This document shows positions 10,351 to 24,600 of a stretch of DNA of 64,000 nucleotides, one piece after another. The stretch lies in assembly GCA_018806985.1 (NCBI GenBank), contig JADANN010000174.1, positions 4,110,570 through 4,174,569 of the forward strand, given 5' to 3'. The stretch comes from Angiostrongylus vasorum (taxonomy: Eukaryota; Nematoda; Chromadorea; Rhabditida; Metastrongylidae). The notes below the pieces were generated by a model. That model ran no database searches. It was not told where the DNA came from and was given only the letters and a program-made list of their open reading frames with translations. The position numbers were made by a program, and so were the translations under genes. Numbering within the stretch: the first letter of the stretch is position 1; every line of letters begins with the position of its first letter.

Positions 10351-13300
10351 ATGAATCTCACTCCGAAGTTATTGGATTACATTTTGGAAAAGTAACGGTG
10401 CTCGTGCTATCCTGGTGGGAATCCGCTTTCAGCGCGATAGTGCTTGCGCAGGTTAACAAATTTTATTATTACTTATTACTCCATAATTTAACGCACAAAG
10501 GTGAATGTTAGCTCTAGATCATTGAGGGAAACACGTCTTTAATTCTGTACAAAGCAACGGAACTTCGACTTTTGATCAAATCCTATGTGGTTGTCTCTCT
10601 AAAATGGCCCGTCACATCCCAGCTCCAAGTTCAGTTTGCACTTCAGGGCTGAGAAAAAATTGAGTTGCTTGATCAAAGCAAAGTTTTGCTTTGATTCATA
10701 CCAATGCATTCTTAGTGAGAACAGAGAAATATGCTCTGCTGAATAAAATAAAAATGGACCAATCGTTTCCATTCTTGCGAGTGACAACGTACTTTTATCT
10801 CAAATCGACCAAGAATTAGATCCATTAAACTACACGAATGAAAATCCACAAAGAAGTACCTAATAGGAATAGCTCTAGTTAATCGATAGCCACCTTGGAC
10901 CTTGCATCTGGGTGGAAATCGTCCAATCTATAGAAATTTGATTTTATTATCCGGAAAGAAATGAATGTCAGTCGCAGGGTGTGGGCGAAAGTATGGGGTG
11001 GTAACTAGTTGCCTTACTGTGGCAGTGTTTAGCCTCAGTTTGCACGCATAACTGATAAACTGGTTGATAAAAACAATAACAATTTTCCAGGACTATTTGT
11101 AAATGGTAGTTATGACTAGTAGTATGTCAAGTATTAATTATCGAGTGCAACAGATTGCTCATGGAATTTTTTCGGACAGTGGACTCCGAACTGTTGCTAC
11201 GCACTCCTTGTTACTTTGTTACAAGACCGCTATCAGCTGAACAAAGTGTGGTTGAAAGAGCCAGGAAGAATCGACTGTCAACAGAGTTTAGTGTTAACAG
11301 GATTGGTGCTGCTGTTGAATAAATGTTCATTCTAGTGTCATCAACATTTGCTCTCATTAAAAAACCTCGTTCTGTCAGGGCAGAAACATATTTCTCATTT
11401 CGCTTATGGAGTTGCCATCGAATATGCCCTTAGTTATTTATCGTCAATAACAACTTACACATCACTCCGAATAAGAGCTAGACTAACCATTTACACATTA
11501 GGTTCATATAAAAGTCCTTCCTTTTTTTGCCGGTGTATGGCAGAATTCCTTGGGAGAACAGCAAAACAACAAAGAAAGCATGCCTGTGCAATGTTGCATG
11601 GGCACCACTATTTGGAACCAAGTCCTTTGTGCACTAGGATATCCTTGGAATCGTTTGTTACTCCAGATGAACCACCGTCTTAAGATTGGAATACTCTTAT
11701 AACGAAGAGACTTGAGTCTCACTGAAATTACAGATAAGATTAGTGTGCTCTATGAATAAACCACAACAGCTTGACTAGCTTAATTACTGCAGTGAACTTT
11801 TTGTGTTTTGTGGAAAAACAGTTGCGCTAACTTGTCGAAGCAAGTCTCTTTAGAACGCGCTACGTTGAACCTCTAAGGGACTCCCTCGAAACCTACATGT
11901 TTTCACAAGGAACTTCGCCCTTCTAATCATATCAGTGCGTTATCCGTGAAGAATATGACCATTTTCGCCTCGGACATGTGGTGCGGATGGTTTCTCAGCC
12001 GGCTCATCCTCTGTATTTGTCCAGACTTTAGTCTTTATTAACATTTTGAACAGCATCATTATAGTATAAATGAAATTAGATCGTCGTTTTCGAAAGTTGT
12101 CTTGATTGTTATACTGCCACTCTCTTCTCTTTTTACCATAGTGTGTTGGAATTTAGTTTTACACTACGTGACGTCAACATTATGGACGAGGAGTTGACGC
12201 CGTTACTGAACAAAGACTGTATGCTGTTCTCGCCTGGCGCTTTCTCACTGGACGACGATTTTCAGCTCACAAATCTCCAATGCAGTACTGCTGGTAAAAT
12301 GGTGAAAACAGAGCTTCAGGAAGATACACGCGGTTAGTTCTTAATATTTTTTGCTCTCTTTCTTCTTTCTATAAGTTGTCAGACTATTGTGAATTCATAA
12401 GGAAAGGCAAGTATCGCACAGTGATTAGAGATCTTGCAATACACACGTGGTCTTTGGTTCGATTTCGTACATAGAAATCAGCAATTCTTAGATCCCTCTG
12501 GCCTCTGGAGTCGACAGATTGGTAGTTACTTGTCTGGGAGGATAAAAAACGCTCACATAATTTTTATGGGTTATATACGCATTGAATAATCTCCACCGAT
12601 GCTCGACGAAGTCGTTTGCAGAGTGGATTCCTTCCATCCCCTAGGGATTGATTGCTCAACGCCGGACACTTTGTTGTGTATCCTTTATTGTTAATTCATT
12701 GAAAACGAACGTGAGAACCATTATGACTGTAGATATTTATTTCAATAACCATGTTGATTTTTACTTTTCGGACATTGCTGGGTGTGCTTGACGACGAAGG
12801 TTGCGCAACTTAGCAACTGTGGTCAAAAACTCCTTGGAAACAATTCGAAATCATAGGAAAGCGCGTCGGAGTTGTTATATTCGCTATTTCTTTTCTTCTT
12901 TTTTCGTCTCTTGAAAACCGTATTAATTATTTCGGTGATTTTATGTTACCAACCCTCCCAACGGTTTACCGCCTCATCGTGGCTGGGAGGTGTTCCTGGG
13001 TGTCGGACTGCGATGTACAGCGGGGATTCATCCCCTGGCAGGGTCTCCCAAGCTAAGAAGGACTCCGCCGTTTCCATCAGGGAAGCCTAGCTAAGAGTAA
13101 ACCAATACCAGGATCCACTACCGTCTTGGTGTCAAAGCCGCATGGTGGCAAATCTCCCTCTGATGCACAAGGTCTTCTGCGACTGCCTGTCGTGGTGACG
13201 ACCTGGGGAGACTTTGGCCAGGCCGACGTCGAGATTCCAGGAAATCACAATGGCTTAACCAGCAAATCTCCGAAAAATGGTGATTATGCCGGGGCCCGCA

Positions 13301-15520
13301 CAACTAGTGACGACGGGCCGTTCAAGTATCAAGTAAGTGAGTAACATTCCCTTTATTTGTCACTTGTAAAGTGTATCAAATGATTAATTTTATTTCTCGT
13401 ACATATAGCAGCAACTCAACAAGATCGAACACTTACTTGGATGGTCCGCCTCACTGGTTGTGCAGGTCCCAGCAAAATCCCCACTTTTTCGGAGTTATGC
13501 TGGTTTAGCCAATGTGGTTCCCTATAGTCTCGAGGACAGCCTGGCGAAAGGAGATTTGCCACCATGCGAGTAGTTTAGTGCCAGGACGGTGACGGATCCT
13601 TGTAATCGTTTACTTGAGCTGAGCTTCCTGATGAAAACGCCGGACTCCTCAGTTTGGAACACCCTCCCAGGCGGATGAATGCCCCGCTGTACATCACACC
13701 CCGACACCCAAGAACATCTCCCATCCACGATGGGACGGTAAACTCGTTTGAAGGAGATCGAACACGTATATGAATCATTTAGAAATTAGTCAAACCCAAG
13801 CGTCTGATCATCTATTTCGCAGTAATTTTTTTTACGAATATCGTTTCTAAATCCTTGAATATCTCTCAACAAATATTAAAAGTGTAAGATCACCAATACA
13901 TTTAACCTTGTTATCCATTTTAGGTATTAGTAAACAAGAATAATTATCGCCTGTACCACTTGTCGTCCCCTTGATCATCGAGTGACTAGAGCGGTAGCCA
14001 GTAAACCTTCCATTTTTCCTTGTCGCTTGCAACACTAATCCCAGTGGGTTATGCTCGCTCTAGAAACTCGTTTAGCATCATATCTTCCTTCTAGGATTTT
14101 CGTTAAGAACTCTGAGCGTCGGATTGGTCGTCTTGTTGCAGCACGTTTGACACCTCGTGGAATCCATTTGCTAACGGCTCTTGTCCATCGGTTGTGGTTC
14201 ACACGCATTATCTGTTCGGGCCATCTCATTTTCGACAGTTTGGCTTATTAAACGGCATCTTTGATTTTTTGGTCGTTGACGCAGGTCGAAACCTCGGATC
14301 CCCTCCATCACCTTGTGACCTGAGTACTCCTAGCAAAAGAATAGTTGTATAGAGCAATAATATACTGCTAGAAGCTCCTAAATTTTCCAGCAATTAAAAT
14401 TCAACAACGGTTACATAAACAAATGATCTCCGTACAAAAGACACTGTAGTGCAGTTATCACCCAGACCAACAGAGATACAAAGTTTGAAGCATGACCATC
14501 TCAGCGGGAGTCGTGTGAAGCTCTTCACAAAGTTCTTTGCTTGTTATGCTAATGGTTATTGTTAGATTTGTTTCACATGGTTCAGTAGCAGTTTAGCTGG
14601 CAAGCAACACAGCCTTCTTGAGAGTAGGGAAATTGGTACTAGACATGTATCGAAACAGCTCATCCCCTGCAATCCTAGTGGAGATGTTTTAGCTAGCCCA
14701 GCTCTGGACTATCGCGCATGTGGTGCAGTGGTCGGAAGCGCGCTGCAACACACACATGTGGAATTAATCCCTACGCCCATGGCTCACCAAGCCTTCCATC
14801 TCTCTGTGGTCAGTAAATTGGAACGCGACTTGTCTGGGAGGATAGCAGGACTGGCTCGATACATCGCTAGGCCACCGCGAGTCATTGTGAAGGCCAGATA
14901 TGTATTCAGTCACCTCCAAACTATGACCGCGCTGCGAGCTTTATCCCTTTAGAGCTTTTAGCTCAGGACTACTGGAAGAATCGACTGAACCAGCATTCAA
15001 CGACATTCATAAGGAAGAAAAAACCCTTATGACGCTGCCTAACCCATACACAAAAAAGGTTGAAAAGTTTTGTGGATGGTGGATAGGAGGAATCGAATTG
15101 AATGGAAGAGGTGCTCGGATCGGCACAGTAGATGTTATGATGGGTTACGTAAAATGAATAAATAATAAATAAGCACATGAAGAGGATTTGGAAGTCCTTC
15201 TGGGAACTCTAAAGAAGAGAGAACGTTTCTAAAAAGTTTTCTCAGCTCATATTTGTATTGTTATCTATTTGACGACGGTAATGCACCGAAAGCACGGATC
15301 TAAGATTCGCCTTGAGATAGCGTAGTAAACATTGAAAATATTATCGATCTGGATCTTTGATGTAGTTCAGTGTCAGGAGAGATGAAGGACGTGATGGAAT
15401 TTTTATGTAAGCGTTGACATATGCGTTTCTCATTATAATTGAAGGGGAAAAAGTGAGAAAGGAGCGGTGTAGGTGAAACAGAAAAAAAAATCATGTGTAT
15501 TGGGCAACTACTAACTTATG

Positions 15521-15611
<91 letters not shown>

Positions 15612-18600
15612 TGGACAAAACAAGATAAGGCGGCTATCTATTCTACTGAAGGGTGATTGCTAATGGCACCGTTCGGATGGTTGAGAGAAAGGATGAAGGA
15701 GGGCCTCAATGGTGCAGTGGGTAATGCGTGAACCCCGTGAAGGGTAATCGCGGGTTCGAATCCATCTTGGGGTCCAAATTTCGCAAATGTCTCAGCACTA
15801 TCGTGGTTGTACTTTGCATAATTCCCGTTCATCCTTCTGTTTTGCAGTTCGACTATTAAGAATTCTATTTCTGTCACAGTGAAATTGAAGTTAATGTGTT
15901 GGACATGATGTGTAAGCTTCTTCGAAAAGCTCAAGGCAAATCGAACTACTTGAATAGCCGTATTGGATATTTGAGCTACCACCTTCGTTGGTTTCCCATT
16001 TTTTTAAATGTTCGGCATTGTAATAGTTTCACGCCATGTATGCATTATTTCAATTCTCTTGCAGCTTTAAAAAAGGCGGCTGTCTAGCTCGCAGCTGTGG
16101 TCCATCGTCCATTGAATTTTCAGTCAGAAGATTGCGAATTTGGAGAAGATACCTGACTCATTACACCCTTACACTTTCATGCTCAAGATGAAAGTGTTCG
16201 ACTTGTTTTGCAAAGGGCAGCATATTCTTATGGGGCAGACTTTGCCCAGGTTGACCTCGGGATTCCAGGGAACCACAATGGCTTAACCAGTAAATCTCCG
16301 AAAAATGGAGATTTTGTTGGGGCCCAAACAACAAGTGAGGACGGGCAGTTCAAACACCGAGTAATATATTCTAGTATTTCTAGATTATCACGGTTCGACT
16401 TCCGAAAGTCCGTCGTCGTCGCTGTCAAGCCCGGATATGAAGGATAGTTTGGGTGTTGATCTCTCATTCTGTATGCCATTTGCTGGTAACGTCGATCCGA
16501 TGTTTCATAGTCCGACTAACAGTAATGGGTAAGTTTGTTCTCTACTTCTTATGCGCTAACTATGCTTAACTTAAGGGATGTTTTATTCTGAAAGGTTACA
16601 CATTTCATTAACCTTACCGTCTAGTAGCCAACTGATAAGCGTTTGTGAGCCAGAGTTGCTCACAGGTTGGAAAGTTTAACTATAGTACTTGTAGATCGCA
16701 ACCTTGGGACTATTTCAGAAAATGACTTCTTAAAAAATGTGGGCATGGAAGATACTTTTGCCAATGGTGGTTTTATTTCCTCATCTTGTTCATTCAATAC
16801 TTCCTGTCCTTCATTCTCATTTGATTAGTATTGCATTCTAATCTCAATCATTTTTTCTACGCATAGAACATTTTAGGCCACCGTTTTACGTTTAGAAAGA
16901 ATTCTTAGTACATCGCTTGATATGCGGTGCTCAACATTAAGTCCACTTAAGTGTAGGGCGCGTGTGGCGCATTGGTCGCAGGCGCCCTGCAATATACAAA
17001 TGGGATCGATTCCCACGCTCTGCCCCCCAAAGCCTTCCATCACTCCAGGATGGGCAAATTGATACCAGACTTATCTGGAGGAGACCAACACCGGCTCAAT
17101 ACATTGATACGCCACCGCGAGTCATTGTAAAGGCCAGATATGCATTTAATCACCTCCAAACGATGTTTAATGAAGTCGAATGCTTGGCGCATCCCTCATT
17201 TATTGATCAACGACGACAGCTTTATCCTTTATCCCTTTTTTTAAGTGTAGTCTGGGTTGCTAAACGTGGGAAGGTCACATTCTTCTGTATAGATATTGCC
17301 CAACTTTTTTGAAACGAAACAACTTTCCACAAAATGTGTCGTTTGCAATTTTAATTCTGCAGTACCTCATATTATTGAATTCTTCTACTGAGTGAACTAG
17401 CGAACGCTATCTGTACACCTGCTTGCTCTTGAGCACCAATCGGCAGTGATTAACCGGTGCCTAATACTTTGTTCTGTTCTTAAATTCTCTCTGATAGAAC
17501 ACCGTCCTTCTCTATGCCTCTGAAGAAGGCGTTCTACACGTTCTCCGTTTCAGAAGTTCATTTGGCCAGATGCTTTCATCTGGAAGTGTCGCAGAGTATC
17601 ACAGTCCTCTTCCACCTGTCAGTCAATTCTCGCATCAAATGCCACTACTCCAGGTTCTAGTTCTATTATGTTCCATGACAAAAATTTCGTAGCCTAGAAT
17701 GTTTTTGATAATTTGACAACGTGAGATTTCACTAAAGGTTACACAATGAGTAGTTGCCGGAATAGTTCTGCGCTTGTATGAAATTAAGCATTGTTAAAGT
17801 ACATACAGTCTACGTTGTTGCGAAAGCAATGGATTGTGTGATACAACCACAATGATGCTGATGAGACACTTGCAAAAACCCGGATCGCCAGGTGTCTGCA
17901 GTGGGGAACGAACGCTCTATTACCCTTTCCGAGGGCTAACGCGTTCACCACCACACCATGCAGGTCCTCCGTTTCGTCTGTCTGTCAGCTAATTCTTTTT
18001 AATCAGTGCCATCTGCAATCACCCGTCAACGGGATTGATCTAGGGAGCCCAAAGCATTAGCGCGTTCGCTCCCCACCACAGACAACTTGCGTTCCAAAGT
18101 TTTGCAAATTTCTCAGCATCAGTGTGGTTGAATCAGATATAATACCTTGCTGTGAAAAATTGTAATAGGCAGTAAATAAAAAGCTAGCATTGTGATTTCG
18201 ACTACCGACTCAGCTTCACAGGGTTCATTGCTGATTTGGGCTCCCTAGATCAATCCCGTTGACAGGGTGACTGCTGGTGGCACTGATCGATAGAACTATC
18301 TGAGAAGCAGGCGAAACGAAGGACCTGCATGGTGTGGTGATGAACGCGTTAGTCCCCGGAAAGGGTAATAGCGCGTTCGTTCTCCACCTCAGACACCTTG
18401 CAGTCCAAAGTTTTGCAAATATCTCAGCATCACTATGGTTGAATCAAACATAATACCCTGCCGTGGAAAATTATAGTAGGCAGTAAATAAAAAGTTAACA
18501 TTGTAATAACGGATTGATTTAAACCAACACAACGGATGCTAATTAGTGGACTAAAGGTTGGCTGTTCATAGCATTTAACTCATTCTTTAAGCCTTCCTAA

Positions 18601-21600
18601 GCGCAAACCAGCAAATGACTTTGGAAGTGACCTGATGATCTTGTCTCAAATTCCTCGAGATTCTAGGAAAAAAATGGCCAATTCAATAACACACCGCTTA
18701 AATGAAAACTAAGCCTTTGCACGATTTTCCTTGGATGCATATAGATACTCATATACATGTACATATATGTATATATATGTATATATGCATATAATGTAAT
18801 CTCGCCTATATCACTTATTGTCTCGTTGCTTGTCGAGTAACTTGAATGGACACGGATGAACTCTTTTCCGTCGCGCTGTTATGTATAGCCTGTCCCCCGA
18901 CATCTTCCTTTCATATTAAATGAAATGGGAATTGATATTAGTAGTATCAGCGTCAGCAGCTTCATACAGTAGATTTGCTTTTCCTTTTTCAAAATTCATT
19001 CAACAGCTCTCGGTGAAAATCCGCAAGCTCTGGTTTTACTAAGAAGTTGTCGGCTACTTATGTAGTTTCACACTGAGATATAAGTTGGAGAGTCCTAAGT
19101 AACAGAAGCCACTTTGTGAATTTCGACCTTGGCTTTCAAAGCAGTATCGCCAATGTGTGAAAGGAGCCAATTGTTTTCCGTACCAATTTTGCAAGGTGCG
19201 CGATGCGCAGTGCGCCGGCGCGTCCCGCAATACACATGAGATCGATCTCCGCGCCTATGGCCCACCAGGCCTTTCATCTCCCCGGGGTCGGCAAATTGGT
19301 AGCATTGGTAGCAGACTTGTCTGGGAGGATAGCAGCACTGGGTCGATACATCGGTATGCCACCGCGAGTCATTGTCAAGGCCAGGTTTGCACTCAATCAC
19401 CTGCAAACAATGCTTAATGAAGTCGAATGCATGACGCATCTCTCAGGGAGTGATCAACGCTGAGAGCTTTCTCCTTTGCCCTTTATTTACTGATTTTGCT
19501 TACTACAGTGTCGACCCAAAATCCCTACAATAAGTGAACTTTCTTCACCTGTATCACCTGTAGTCCCGTTGATCGTCGAGTGACTCGAGCGGGCGCCATT
19601 TAGTCTTCCATTTTTCCCTGTCGCGTGCAAGAGTAGCCCAAGGGGGTTCTGCTCGCTCTAGGGACTCGTCGAGCATCATATCTTTCTTCAAGGCTCTTTG
19701 TGAAGAACTCTGACCATCGGGTCGGTGGTCTTCCTGCAGTACGTTGGATATCCCGAGGAATCCAGTCACTAACGGCTCTTGTCCATCGGTTGTCATTCAC
19801 ACGCATTAGGTGTCCGGCTCACCTTATCTTCGATTGTTTGGCGTACAGAACGGCATCTTTGATTTTTGATCGTCGACGTAGATCGGAGCTTCGGATCCAT
19901 TCCCTTACTTGTGTGGAATGGGATACTCCTAGTATCGCCCTTTCGACTGCGCATTCAATAACGCTAAGTGACCTTTCATCCTGCTTACGCAGCGACCAAG
20001 TTTCTGAGGCATACGTTAGGACAGGAAGTACCGTTGAGTCGAAAAGGAAAGCACCCCCAAGCGCTCGTTTCCTTCTGCTCAGTTCTGGAGCTAGGTCGTT
20101 CATCATATTGATTTCCCGACCTAGATAGATATAACTGGAGCATTCGGAGATATTCGTTCCGTTGAGCATGAATAGGGCACGCGAAACCAATCCGTTCTTC
20201 ATGAACATCGTTTTTTGTGAGATTTAGTTGAAGACTACAGGCTTTATCAATGTCCGTAAGCATACGTTCCGCTTGGCTAATGTTTGGTGTTATAAGGACG
20301 ATGTCATCAGCAAAGCGAAGATGGTGTAACTGCCGACCATCGATTTTCACTCCCATTTTATCCCATTACAATGTTCGCGTGACGTTCTGGAGGGTGGCGG
20401 TAAATAATTTTGGCTACATGGTATCGCCTTGCCTAACTCCTCTTTTGACATCAATCGTCGTAGAATGGTGATACCTTGGTTGTGAAATTTTTGTACAGCT
20501 CACGAAGAATCTTTATATACTGAGTAGGGACCCCTTAACTATCCAGGACTTCCAAGACTGCTTCTATCTCGACTGAATCAAAGGCCTTTTGTAAATCGAT
20601 GAAGATGAAACAGAGCGCCTTTTGTATTCTCGCGATACTTCAATGAGCTTTGTTACCGTGTGGATGTGGTCCATCGTACTAAATCCTTTTCGAAATCCCT
20701 GCTTGCTCACATGGCTGTCCTTCGTCCAGTGTTCTCTCAATCCTGTTTAGGATGACTCGAGTGAAAAGTTTGTAGACGAGAGACAATAAGCAGATTGGGC
20801 GATAGTTACGCTCTTGCTGGTCTTCCAGTGGGTAGGGACCTTGCATTCGGACAGGTAACGTGTGAAGAGCCGAGTAAGTGTGTTTACGATAATTGACGGA
20901 AGGTTCTTCAGGTGTTCTGCTTTTATCCTGTCCGGACCTGGTGTTGTTCGATTTTTTCACCGACGAAATGGCATGTCAGATTTCGGAAGGGAGAACCGGT
21001 GGTACAATACAACATATCCATCCTCCTTTATTTAATATGACGGAAGGTGGACGTGGCTATCGAAGAGATCCGAGTAGTATTCGTGAATAATTTTCTCCAT
21101 TGCCTTTCTGGACGCTGTAACTGTTCCGTCTGGGCGGCGGAGCGCAATCATTTTGGTCTTGTAATTGGCGAAGCTTCGGTGGGCTTTGCGAATGCTTTCC
21201 CCAGCCTGTGCAGCTTCGACCATTACTGCTGCTCTTCTCTCTTTAAGATCTTCTTTTATCGCCTGTCTGCACTGTTTTGCAAGTTCGGACGTTAGTTCGT
21301 AGTTGCCTGCAGCTCGTGCGATTCTACGCTGGCGTATTAGCTCGAGTGTTTCTAGAGAGAAACGTCTCTTGGTGACTTTCGAACTCTCAGCTTTCATAGC
21401 GCTAATGTGAAGATGTTGAATGAGCCGATTTGTTTTCTTCGTCGATGTTATCGACAACGGCATCATCCCAACAGCCGACTAATGAATTGAATAAGTCCCA
21501 GTTTGCGGTGGTTCTGGGACTTCGATTTTTGAACTTAGCGGCTTTTTTCTCCTTTGCACCAGAGATAGAATCTTGCACGAAGAAGATGGTGGTCTGATCG

Positions 21601-24600
21601 CGTGTAGAATTTTGGGACAACAGCGACATCGGTTAGGCAAAACCTTCTATTTACTATGATGTGGTCTGTTTCGTTATGATACTCTCCATTGGGACTCCCA
21701 CGTCCAACGCTGAACGTGGGGCTTCTGGAATCGTGAGTTACCATGGATTGTCTTGGCCGCCATGATAAGCTCAGGCAGCCGCTCACCCTGTTCGTTCCAT
21801 TCTATTCCGTGAGTCCCAATGTGACGTTCTTCAGACGTTCTTCTTGGTCCAATCTTGGCATTGAAATCTCCAATGATGACCTTGAAGAATGTATGGTCTT
21901 CTCTGTAGAACTTCTCCAAGTCCATGTAAAACGCATCGAGTTCGATTGTCAAAGGCGGTATTGATCCACGTCTTTTTAATCGCAAACGTCCGATTCGCTC
22001 TGTAAGCTGTTCGAATGAATCGATGCTCATGGACAAACTCGCGTTGACGAGAACGCCGGCGCCGCAGACTCCTCTACTGTCGCATGTTCCGAGGAACAGT
22101 TCTTCTCCGGTGTCATAGACGGCGTTGAAAGGCTGGCGTCTTCTCGTCTCGGCCAGGCCGATGACGTCGTACTTCATCCTTCTTGCTTGCATGAGCAAGT
22201 CTTCTATCGAGGACTCGGATGCAAGTGTACGTCTATTATAGGTACAGATCGTCATCATAGTTCTTTGAAATCCAGACAGCTTCCATTGGCCCTGAGATTT
22301 TAGCAGCCTCTCCGTACTCGTCCCTACCCAACGCCGCGAAACTGGGGGCTCTTTCGGGGTCAGGGGAATGAGGCCCGTTTTTTTTTACTGTGTTCAGCAT
22401 TTTTGATACCCACGTATAGCTTGCTGGGCTCTGAACGTGGGGGGCTGGGTATACTTACGGGTAGTTTGCCAGTCTCTCCCAAAGTGGACATGGAGCTTAT
22501 TTGTTCGAGGCGACTCCGAACCGCCTCCCATATACTTCCCTGTTACTTGATTGCAGGCTTTTGGCCGAATTAACTCGTAGAATACAATCTGCATAAACCA
22601 GAACGCACCCACACACGTGTGCATGAATACGCCCCACAAATGCAGAAAGTATGTGCCAAATCGGCGCAGCAGAAACAGGGAGTCCATCCCCTGGATCCAC
22701 CTGCGTCTCAAGGGAAGCAAAGGTCGCTTTTGGTCCGCGATTAAACCCCCTATCCGCCACCTGGGGATGCGCCACGTAGCCTCGCGACTAACCGGCTCGA
22801 GATCCCTCATATGAGGAAGATCCGTGGAAGTAAACTTTCTTGCGTTTTCTTTTACGATTCTAGCATTGAAATCACTAATGGTTATTTTGTGCCTGACGTT
22901 GGCGATAGAACTCGTTTGGCTCTGTGTAAAATGTCTCATTCTCTTGCCCTTTGGATATAGGTGACAAAGATTGTGATGGCCGTTATTGATTCATGTTTTT
23001 TCACCTGTAAATGACCGTAGGATGCCACTTGATGTTGAACGGAACCCTTGTTCTTGAATAAGGTTGTGATAACGACTTCACCAACGATGTCGAATTCGTA
23101 ACGATCACATTGTTTCGAAGAACGCTTCCTCTTCACCCATAAACGACATCTGGTTGGCGGTTTTCATTTCAGTCTGATAACGTCGTTCTTGCTCACCTTG
23201 GCTTGAATAGTAACGCTATCAGTGCAAGCAGCGTTAACGTTAGCGTGCTTGTGTTGTGTAGATCATCACTATAAAGCGTAATGCTTTCCCGTTCATCGAT
23301 TCCTAAGGAACGCGCCGTGCATTCGAATTCACTAAGCATCGTTAGAGGTGTATATGGATGTATATATGGCCTATACACTTGCTGTGGCTAACCGTTGTAT
23401 CAAGTCAGTGTTTTTTATCCTCTCAGACAAGTATGATACCAGTTTGCCGACCCTAGAGGAAAAGGCTTGGTGAGTCCGGAGCACGAGGTCATTACCATAA
23501 TTTCTTCAAGCTTCGCAGCCTCTCTATTCACTCTTTGTGACGAGGTCCTACTGTCCTACCTAGATTCAGCCAAGAGAACTAAACCAGGAAATAATTTTAT
23601 GTCTTCTTCTAGTACTATTTGATGCATCATACTCAAGTGTGTTTTTGTGCTTTCCTGTCTTGAGTCTTGATACATTCATAGCTTTTCGTGCACTTCTGGA
23701 GTTGGTGAAAAACTCAGTCTGAACATCCTATGTGCTCACCAATACAGAGTTCTGATCAAATCGACGTAAACAGTGTGCACTGTACGATTCGCGTAGACCA
23801 TCTATGCCCAAGCACTTGTTCATGGATGTAGCGTATACACAGAAGATATATGCAAAGCAGACTATCTGAATTCATCTTTATCTCAGGGAAATTGTCGCAC
23901 TGGATCGCTTTTAGTCTTTGTTTAATATCTAACACCCCGTTTGCGGTGCTCCTATTATTAAGGGAAATGAAAGTAAGAATTTAGCACTTAGACATCACAG
24001 CTTATGCGTTGTGGAAGGGATAGATTTTACCATTTTCGATCTATCAGGTATTCCTTAGTGTGCCCATCCTCGCCAACCCCCTGTCTTTGGAGAGCCACCG
24101 CACGGCACCTTCTGGCTATAATAGTAGATGTCTGTTAAAAGAATGGGACCCACTTTAAGGTTTTGGTAAGTGACAAGGACAAGTGGAGACTTTGCGATGA
24201 CATTTTGAGTCATTCTAAGGTAGGAGAGGTAACAGATGATTTGCTTCACACTTCGACAGCGAAAATAGTGACTGGAATTTCTCCTATATATGACCCTATA
24301 GCAGAAATCGGCACTGCGTTGAGGAAACATAGTTATGGTGCAACAATACAGGGCTAGGTACGACTGATCCGTTGTTGTATTTAGTAAAAAATTCGTTACC
24401 TTTTTATACAAGAATGCATCTTCGTCTAGATTGAAGCCGTCCCTTATTGCTGAAACACCGGATCCTTTCATTGACACGGTTAAGCGCTCATCCTATACAA
24501 TATTCTTGGACAGAACATCCTCCTCTAATGAAACCTCTAAGCAAACCAGAGATATTTGAAGGGCATCGCCATCAAGAAGACCGACGACACGCGTGTCTTT

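Noticed and set aside
12169..12176. Perfect CRE palindrome TGACGTCA just before an ATG
   Set aside because: Phase analysis places it inside coding exon 2 (from [12 protein letters not shown]), so it is probably codons and not a promoter element.
15690..15775. Possible tRNA gene (A and B boxes)
   Set aside because: The tRNA-like part is followed by a conserved family tail seen in other copies, so it is a SINE-D head. The same reasoning removes tRNA-like heads in SINE-A, C and E.
19700..20128. 142-codon + strand open frame
   Set aside because: It is the antisense shadow of the RTE C-terminal coding region.
22394..22939. 181-codon minus-strand frame as a host gene
   Set aside because: It contains a worn endonuclease motif (ISDFNARI) and lies just 5' of an RTE copy; retroelement origin is likelier.
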